Shown in pieces: positions 58,442 through 64,000 of a DNA stretch of 64,000 nucleotides; the first letter of the stretch is position 1, and every line of letters begins with the position of its first letter. The notes beneath the pieces were generated by a model. It did not search any database, was not told the DNA's origin, and saw only the letters and a program-made list of their open reading frames with translations. The DNA comes from Victivallis vadensis (GTDB lineage Bacteria; Verrucomicrobiota; Lentisphaeria; Victivallales; GWF2-50-93). The position numbers and the translations under genes were made by a program. Location of the stretch: the NCBI GenBank assembly GCA_945883805.1, contig CAMCYE010000001.1:42015-106014 (forward strand), in the 5' to 3' direction.

Positions 58442-60456
58442 CCCTCCGTTTTTTTTAAAGCAGCAACTGCGGCATCAATTCTTTTCCTGATATCTTCGCT
58501 GGAACATCCATCTACTATTTCACCGGCTATTTTTGCGACAGGGGATTTGGAGCACCGTTCAAAACAGAACGCCGCTTTCACCGATACTTCCTCCCTGAAC
58601 CCCTTGTCATCCACATGTTTCAACGCCTCCCTGATAAGTTCGTGGGAGCCGTGGAGACAGCAGTTGGTGCCTATGCACACCTCGACAGAGACAGGCGCGT
58701 TTTCCTTGAGCTTGCCGAGAGTCACATTTTCAGTTTTGATTCTGCGTCTGTGCGAATATCCCGTGTGCAGGAGGTGATGGGCCTTTTCACCGCCGACTGG
58801 GCCAAGGTGTTTCTCGTAGAATTCCTGAAGGGATGTGTTTGCATCTGACACCCGTACAGTTGCGTTCCTGTCGATTTCGTACAAACTTCTGCCACGCCGC
58901 CTGACCGTGTCGAAGTCATATGTCACCGGCTGTCCGGCTCCGTTTACGCATCCGCCTGGACATGCCATGATTTCAATTATATGGTATGGGCTTTTGCCGT
59001 TCTTTACGTCTTCGCAGATCATCTTTGCATTTCCAAGCCCGTAAACTACGGCGGCCCTGATCTCCACTCCACCAATCATGGTTTTTATCTCGACAATACC
59101 CTTGGTGCCTTCCTGCTTCTCGAATACGACATCCCCGCTGCCGCCCGTGATGCTGTGGGCATGTCGGACTACAGCCTCGGTGACTCCTCCGGATGTCCCG
59201 AAAATTGTTCCGGCCCCGCTGCCAACACCGAACGGATCGTCGAAAATACCTTCTGCAAGATCCTTGAAGCGCAGGCCGGCGCTTTCGATCATTGCCCCAA
59301 GTTCCTGGGATGTTATGACCCAGTCAACCTCCTTGCTGCCGCAACCATCGGAAAATTCCGGCCGTTTTGCCTCAAATTTTTTTGCGGTGCACGGCATTAT
59401 GGAGACCACGGTCAGGTTTTCCGGACTGACCTTCAGTATTTCCGGCAGGAATTTTTTCGCCATGCTGCCGAACATCTGCTGCGGCGATTTGCAGGTTGAC
59501 AGGTTTCCGAGAAGTTCCGGGAAATACTGTTCCGCAAAGGTCACCCAGGCGGGGCAGCACGAAGTGAACAGGGGTAATTTCCATCCGTTTTTGATCCTTC
59601 CCAGGAATTCCGCGCCTTCCTCAAGCACTGTCGCATCGGCGCTGAAGCATGTGTCGTATACATAATCGAAACCGAGCCTTTTCAGGGCAGATGCTATCTT
59701 GCCTGTTGTGATTCCGCCTTCAGTCATATCGAAATATTCTCCAAGGGCAACCCGGATGGCCGGTGCAACCTGCGCAACCACGGTCTTCTTCTTGTCCTCT
59801 ATGTCCTTCCATACTCCGGCAACATCGTTTTTCACGGTGAGAGCCCCTGTCGGACAAACCCTGGCGCACTGTCCGCAGTTGACGCAGTCCACATCCGCCA
59901 AGTCTTTCCCGAATGCCGGTCCCACCACTGCGGAAGAGCCGCGGTGAGCGAAATCAATCGCCCCTACACCCTGTATCTCGTCGCAGAACCTCACGCAGTC
60001 TCCGCATAGAATGCATTTGGCTGGATTCCTGACTATCGAGCAGGAAGATGTGTCGATCACCGACTCCTTTTTGATGTTTTTAAAACGTATTTTTTCGACA
60101 CCCATGCTTTTGGACAGCCTCTGCAAAGAGCATGACCCGCTTTTTCCGCATGTGGTGCATTCCCTGTCATGAGCCGCCAGAAGCAGCTCAAGATTCACTT
60201 TGCGGATTTCGCGGATTTCCGGGGTGTTGGTCTTCACCTTCATCCCGTTTTCAGCTGGAGTGGAGCATGATGCAGTGATGCCGCGCCCTTCTATGTCCAC
60301 CATGCACATCCTGCACGCCCCATATGCGCTGAGTTCCGAATGATGGCAGAAAGTGGGAATGTCTATTCCCGCGGACCTGGCTGCATCCAGAACGCTTTTC
60401 CCATCCCTGACAACAACCTTTGCATTATCAATTTCAACTGTGATTTCTTTTTCCAT
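58438..60456 (-). CDS. hydA: Catalytic [FeFe]-hydrogenase subunit HydA of the trimeric enzyme
   Basis: 672 residues. N-terminal [2Fe-2S] (CHHSELSAYGACRMC...C), His-Cys [4Fe-4S] (HDRECTTCGKSGSC), two [4Fe-4S] (CILCGDCVRFC, CVNCGQCARVC), then the full H-cluster: L1 TSCCPAW, L2 MPCTAKKFE, L3 EIMACPGGCVNGAGQP. The small-subunit helix region (GRSLYEIDRNATVRVSDANTSLQEFYEKHLG) and a C-terminal thioredoxin-like [2Fe-2S] domain (VCIGTNCCLHGS...CFERCSKSP) follow. This matches NAD-linked, ferredoxin-bifurcating hydrogenases. The ATG at 60456 is preferred; the frame continues upstream into hydB. No maturation genes are in the window. Confidence 0.95.
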   Translation of the reverse strand: MEKEITVEIDNAKVVVRDGKSVLDAARSAGIDIPTFCHHSELSAYGACRMCMVDIEGRGITASCSTPAENGMKVKTNTPEIREIRKVNLELLLAAHDRECTTCGKSGSCSLQRLSKSMGVEKIRFKNIKKESVIDTSSCSIVRNPAKCILCGDCVRFCDEIQGVGAIDFAHRGSSAVVGPAFGKDLADVDCVNCGQCARVCPTGALTVKNDVAGVWKDIEDKKKTVVAQVAPAIRVALGEYFDMTEGGITTGKIASALKRLGFDYVYDTCFSADATVLEEGAEFLGRIKNGWKLPLFTSCCPAWVTFAEQYFPELLGNLSTCKSPQQMFGSMAKKFLPEILKVSPENLTVVSIMPCTAKKFEAKRPEFSDGCGSKEVDWVITSQELGAMIESAGLRFKDLAEGIFDDPFGVGSGAGTIFGTSGGVTEAVVRHAHSITGGSGDVVFEKQEGTKGIVEIKTMIGGVEIRAAVVYGLGNAKMICEDVKNGKSPYHIIEIMACPGGCVNGAGQPVTYDFDTVRRRGRSLYEIDRNATVRVSDANTSLQEFYEKHLGPVGGEKAHHLLHTGYSHRRRIKTENVTLGKLKENAPVSVEVCIGTNCCLHGSHELIREALKHVDDKGFREEVSVKAAFCFERCSKSPVAKIAGEIVDGCSSEDIRKRIDAAVAALKKTEG

Positions 60457-60461
60457 TTTAT

Positions 60462-62354
60462 TTAGACTCCGAATATTGCTTTGAATTTGCATGCTTCCGC
60501 GCAGATGCCGCATCTGACACATTTTGCCGCCTCTATGGAGTAGGAGGTTTTCCTCTGTCCGGTGATTGCGCCCACAGGGCATTTCTTTACGCAGATGCCG
60601 CAACCGACACATTTACACGGATCTATTCCAGGAGGTGTCAAAGACTTGCACTGCTTTGCCGGACAGCGTTTCTCGTTCACATGCGCCTCGTATTCGGCGC
60701 GGAAATGGCGAAGGGTCGAGAGTACCGGATTCGGGGCTGTTTTTCCGAGGCCGCACAGGGAGGCCTTCTGTACAACCAACGCAAGGTCTTCAAGGTTTTT
60801 CAAAGTTTCAAGATCACCTTTTCCCTCAGTAATGTCCTCGAGAAGGGCGAGCATCTGCCGCGTTCCCTCCCTGCACGGGACGCATTTGCCGCAGGATTCG
60901 TTCTGGGCGAACTGCATGAAGAACTTTGCAATCTGCGGTATGCATGTTGACTGGTTCATCACCACGAGCCCACCGGAACCGACCATTGCTCCAATGCTCT
61001 TGAGGGATTCGAAGTCCAGCGAAAGATCAAGATGCTCTTTCACAAGGCAACCGCCGGACGGTCCGCCTATCTGAACAGCTTTGAATTCATCATCGTTTAT
61101 TTTTCCGTCCGCGCCTGTGACACCGCCGCCGACAGAGAATATTATTTCCCTGAGCGTCGCACCAAAGGGGACTTCAATCAATCCGGTATTGGCGACATGC
61201 CCGGTCAATGCGAACGTCTTTGTCCCTGGTGAGCTTGCGGTACCGAGGCGCCTGAACTCATCCACGCCGGCAAGTATTATTTTCGGAACGGTCGCAAGCG
61301 TCTCGACATTGTTTATGACGGTAGGTTTCCCGTGCAGGCCGCGCTGAGACGGGAACGGCGGTTTCGGTGAAGGCATTCCGCGTCTGCCCATGATTGATGC
61401 CATAAGTGCTGTTTCCTCGCCGCATACAAATGCGCCAGCGCCTTCCATTATGATTATATTGAAGCTTTTACCGGTGCCGAAAATATTTCCGCCGAGGATT
61501 CCGGCGTCCTTCGCATCGGCAACCGCTTTCCTCATCCGCTTAACTGCAAGCGGATATTCGGCCCTGACATATACGTATCCCTCGTCCGCGCCTATGGCCA
61601 GCGCAGCGATCATCATCCCTTCTATGGCCGCGTGCGGATTCCCCTCCATTATGCTCCGGTCCATGAATGCCCCGGGATCACCTTCGTCACCGTTGCATAT
61701 GACATATTTCTTATTGTTTTTCTCCTTCCGGGCCAGTTCCCATTTCCTGCCGGTTGGGAAGCCACCACCACCGCGTCCGCGTAAACCGGACTTGTCGATG
61801 AGTGAGCATATCTCTTCAGGTTTCATTGAACGGTGGCATTTTTCCGCCGCACTGTAGCCGTCATGCGATGCATATTCGGAAATATCCTCTGGATTGAGGA
61901 TGCCACAGAGATCCAGGGTGAAACGGTTCTGTTTGCTGTAAAACGGTATCTCGGCCCGCCCCTTATGTTTGCAGCCGTTTCGCGGATCCTTGTATAGGAG
62001 CCTGTCAACCACCATGTCGCTCTTGACTGTCTTATCCACTATCTCGGCTGCATCGGATTCGTTCACTTTGACGTATAGGATTCCATCGGGCTCTATGTTG
62101 ACCAGAGGCCCCATCTGGCAGAACCCCTGGCAACCGCTTATGCTCGTCTTGCTTTCGGCAGTATCAGAATGTACATCAGCCAGCACATCGGCATTTATGT
62201 TCAGTTCTTTAACCGCCTTTGTAATCGCGTCGAAAACTTTCAGTGCGCCGTTCGCAACGCATCCAGTTCCCGCGCATACAACTATCCGTTTGCGTATCCC
62301 CGAGTTCCTTTCCAGGAATTCGTCTTTCAACTTCTCAATTATGTTTTTTTTCAC
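60462..62354 (-). CDS. hydB: NuoF-like FMN/NADH subunit HydB of the hydrogenase
   Basis: 630 residues. An N-terminal thioredoxin-like [2Fe-2S] domain (VVCAGTGCVANGA...ISGCQGFCQMGP) is followed by the NuoF core with NADH and FMN sites (GLRGRGGGGFPTGRKWEL, CNGDEGDPGAFMDRSIMEGNPH, GAGAFVCGEETALMASIMGRRG) and its [4Fe-4S] (ESCGKCVPCREGTRQML). Two C-terminal ferredoxin motifs (CVGCGICVKKCP, CVRCGICAEAC) are the usual HydB addition. It passes electrons between NADH and HydA. It overlaps hydC by 20 bases. Confidence 0.95.
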   Translation of the reverse strand: MKKNIIEKLKDEFLERNSGIRKRIVVCAGTGCVANGALKVFDAITKAVKELNINADVLADVHSDTAESKTSISGCQGFCQMGPLVNIEPDGILYVKVNESDAAEIVDKTVKSDMVVDRLLYKDPRNGCKHKGRAEIPFYSKQNRFTLDLCGILNPEDISEYASHDGYSAAEKCHRSMKPEEICSLIDKSGLRGRGGGGFPTGRKWELARKEKNNKKYVICNGDEGDPGAFMDRSIMEGNPHAAIEGMMIAALAIGADEGYVYVRAEYPLAVKRMRKAVADAKDAGILGGNIFGTGKSFNIIIMEGAGAFVCGEETALMASIMGRRGMPSPKPPFPSQRGLHGKPTVINNVETLATVPKIILAGVDEFRRLGTASSPGTKTFALTGHVANTGLIEVPFGATLREIIFSVGGGVTGADGKINDDEFKAVQIGGPSGGCLVKEHLDLSLDFESLKSIGAMVGSGGLVVMNQSTCIPQIAKFFMQFAQNESCGKCVPCREGTRQMLALLEDITEGKGDLETLKNLEDLALVVQKASLCGLGKTAPNPVLSTLRHFRAEYEAHVNEKRCPAKQCKSLTPPGIDPCKCVGCGICVKKCPVGAITGQRKTSYSIEAAKCVRCGICAEACKFKAIFGV

Positions 62355-62874
62355 CGGTAGCCTCCGTATCAGTTATCTTGTCTATCAGATTCTTGCCCCT
62401 TTCCGGGGTCATCTGCCCATACACTTCCTCATTCACTACGATCACCGGCGCTAGTCCGCATGCGCCCAAACAACTAACTGTCTCGAGTGTGAACATCAGG
62501 TCCGACGTGGTGTTTTTCCCCTCCGGCAGGGAAAGTTTTTTCCGCATTGCTTCGTAAATGTTCATGGAGCCTTTGACATGGCATGCAGTGCCGTCGCATA
62601 CCTTGATCACGTATTTGCCCTTAGGCTGCAATGTGAAATGCGAATAGAAAGTGGCGACCCCGTACACTCTCGCCGGGCTCAGACCGAGGGATGACGCCAC
62701 CAGGGAGATCACGTCTTCCGGCAGATACCTGTAAACAGCCTGCACTGATTGCAGGATAGGAATAAGCCTGTCCTTGTCATAATTGTTTTCATCCAATATT
62801 TTACAGACAGCCTCGAATTCACGGGCTGTTTCATTGTTGTCCATATTCTTGCATTTGCAGTTGCATCCGTTCAT
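62335..62874 (-). CDS. hydC: NuoE-like [2Fe-2S] subunit HydC
   Basis: 179 residues, thioredoxin-like fold. The four cluster Cys are in VCDGTACHVKGS and SCLGACGLAP. LIPILQSVQAVYRYLPEDVI and RVYGVATFYSHFTLQPKGKY are the NuoE signature. The Cys-rich start MNGCNCKCKN may bind metal or be an incidental extension. The ATG lies 2 bases after the rex stop, so rex and hydC are co-transcribed. Confidence 0.94.
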   Translation of the reverse strand: MNGCNCKCKNMDNNETAREFEAVCKILDENNYDKDRLIPILQSVQAVYRYLPEDVISLVASSLGLSPARVYGVATFYSHFTLQPKGKYVIKVCDGTACHVKGSMNIYEAMRKKLSLPEGKNTTSDLMFTLETVSCLGACGLAPVIVVNEEVYGQMTPERGKNLIDKITDTEATGEKKHN

Positions 62875-62876
62875 GT

Positions 62877-63530
62877 TTATTCCTGACCCTTTCCTTCTTT
62901 CTTCATACTGTTCATTTTTTTTATTAATATGACCAGAGAGGCTGCCATGTCCTCCTGATGGACAATCACGTCTTTCGAAGTCTTAAGGGCGGCGCTGGTG
63001 AAGTTCCAGACACCTTTTATTCCGCTTTCCGCCATGAGGTCGGCGACCGACTGCGCATGCTCGGCAGGCGTGGATATGATACCCACTTCGATATGCATTC
63101 TCAGGCAAAGATCTTTGAATTTGGAAACCGGAAGTATTTTTTTACCATGTATGGTTCGCCCTATTTTCCCCTTGTCCACATCGAATCCTGCGACGATGTC
63201 GAATCCTGCCCTGGAAAAGCCCTTGTACCCCAGCAGCGCCGATCCCAGGCTTCCGCATCCTACAAGGACAATGTTGTTCAGGGAACCCCAACCAAGTGAA
63301 CCTGCTATCCTGTCCATCAGTTCCGCCGCCACGAAACCCACTCGAGGCCTGCCTTTTGCACCGGTCTGTTCGAGATCCTTCCTGACCAATATCGGTTCAA
63401 GGTTCAGATGCTCTGCAATCACGCTGGTTGAAATGTTTTTCACACCCTGCTTTACAGCCATGTCGATTACATCGTAATATTTCGGAAGACGCCTGATTGT
63501 TTCGATTGACACTGATTTACTGTTGTTCAT
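62877..63530 (-). CDS. rex: Redox-sensing repressor Rex
   Basis: 217 residues. N-terminal winged helix (SIETIRRLPKYYDVIDMAVKQGVKNISTSVIAEHLNLEPILVRKDLEQTG), then a Rossmann NAD(H) domain (IVLVGCGSLGSALLGYKGF, VAGFDVDKGKIG) and a C-terminal swap helix. The start at 63530 has AAAGG 7 bases upstream; the frame to 63605 adds a hydrophobic, non-homologous head. Rex leaves DNA when NADH is high. As first gene of the hydrogenase operon it probably represses itself and hydCBAS. A TATCGATA palindrome lies upstream at 63586, but no standard Rex operator was found. Confidence 0.93.
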   Translation of the reverse strand: MNNSKSVSIETIRRLPKYYDVIDMAVKQGVKNISTSVIAEHLNLEPILVRKDLEQTGAKGRPRVGFVAAELMDRIAGSLGWGSLNNIVLVGCGSLGSALLGYKGFSRAGFDIVAGFDVDKGKIGRTIHGKKILPVSKFKDLCLRMHIEVGIISTPAEHAQSVADLMAESGIKGVWNFTSAALKTSKDVIVHQEDMAASLVILIKKMNSMKKEGKGQE

Positions 63531-64000
63531 TGCACACCTTTCCCGGCCGCTGAAACTGCGCGGTCTTATTAATAGATAGATAAATATCGATATAATAATA
63601 TTCATTGCTTCCGTTGCATTTCAAGCCGCACGGCAAGAATAATGTGAAAAATTTAACAAGCAGACTGATAGGCGTTTTGATTTTCGTATGTGCTGGTAAT
63701 AAGGAGGGGGGGGGGGATAGAAAGTTGAGACAGAGCTAAAAAAGGGCATATTGCCTCTAAAAATGTGCACATCCCTCCTCTCCTGTCTAGTGTCTTTCAG
63801 GTGATAATCAGAAGTTTGCAAGAAACTCATCGATCGATATTTTCCCAACTGCTGGGAAAATATATATTCAGCAGACAGCCGTCGGCAAAATCTTGCTGTA
63901 GAATCGGGGCTCGAACTCATGGTTTTCCAGAGGCATCGCCATATATATACTAATCAATAGTTATACTAAATCATATTAGCATATATAACGGCTAAACCCC
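63531..64000. other. Spacer upstream of rex with a second IS91-like 3' end
   Basis: 63531-63620 is A/T-rich and should hold the hydrogenase-operon promoter. 63663-63690 repeats the presumed element end at 54223. A G-run of 12 bases lies near 63706. 63808-63867 encodes the last ~20 transposase residues (YIFPAVGKISIDEFLANF, minus strand), preceded by an in-frame stop, so only a stub remains. The rest (63868-64000) shows no gene. Confidence 0.65.
63808..63867 (-). pseudogene. IS91-family transposase, terminal stub
   Basis: About twenty codons ending GKISIDEFLANF-stop match the 3' end at 54442. The 11-bp hairpin at 63837-63863 differs from the first copy by one compensating base pair (T-A to C-G) through two synonymous third-position changes (TTT to TTC, GGA to GGG). 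Confidence 0.75.

Noticed and set aside
63531..63620. Standard Rex operator upstream of rex
   Set aside because: No TTGTGA-N-TCACAA-like palindrome could be found; only a TATCGATA palindrome, which is not sufficient.
63868..63935. tRNA-like 3' half on the minus strand (GAGTTCGAGCCCCG)
   Set aside because: The bases flanking the T-loop-like TTCGAGC do not form a 5-bp stem and no acceptor or anticodon arms can be drawn.

Overview
The window reads as a chromosomal segment of an anaerobic, fermentative, Gram-negative (LPS-bearing) bacterium. The Gram-negative call rests on KdsD-type arabinose-5-phosphate isomerase, a GmhB-like phosphatase, a heptosyltransferase-family GT9, a WaaP/Kdo-kinase-like protein and an RND pump with its adaptor. 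Anaerobic H2 metabolism is shown by a trimeric [FeFe]-hydrogenase operon under a Rex gene. A TIGR04073-type exosortase-associated protein, archaeal-type PurO and gene spacers packed with short palindromes fit the PVC group (Lentisphaerota/Kiritimatiellota-like) or Omnitrophota. That placement is inference; no rRNA or ribosomal protein is present to settle it.

Layout. 1-8.2 kb: the start of HPr, a GT39-type membrane protein with TPRs, a TIGR04073 protein, ispH, nadE and an esterase. 8.5-12.6 kb: tRNA-Val, a TIM-barrel isomerase, an XRE regulator and a large GT-C-like membrane protein. 13-20 kb: citrate synthase, an MpsC-like protein, an aminotransferase coupled to beta-carbonic anhydrase, a divergent chorismate-synthase homologue lacking the first catalytic His, srkA and a gmhB-like gene. 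20.48-23.42 kb: an integron-type gene-cassette array (two toxin-antitoxin cassettes and three orphan cassettes, each ending in an attC-like site) with no integrase in the window. 23.5-30.8 kb: MFS transporter, hpt/exported protein/lplA/sugar-kinase-like operon, thiG, kdsD, purO. 31-42.5 kb: PcrA-type helicase, RND efflux operon with a TetR regulator, tag, a nucleotide-sugar epimerase, pssA-psd, trxA. 42.5-54.2 kb: DUF2062, a hydrolase-acyltransferase fusion, HAD, lysS, GT9, metallophosphatase, apt, RNase P RNA and ribulokinase. 54.4-64 kb: the rex-hydC-hydB-hydA-hydS-phosphatase operon, lying between two decayed IS91-like transposase ends in the same orientation.

The most unusual material is (i) the cassette array, where four of five cassettes show exact complementarity between the cassette start and the 5' box of its own attC; (ii) many intergenic tandem arrays with a 7-bp period, two of which have entered coding sequence; (iii) several families of dispersed hairpins; (iv) two IS91-like relics whose 3' coding hairpin differs by a compensating, synonymous base pair; and (v) the AroC homologue with GGSY in place of GESH.
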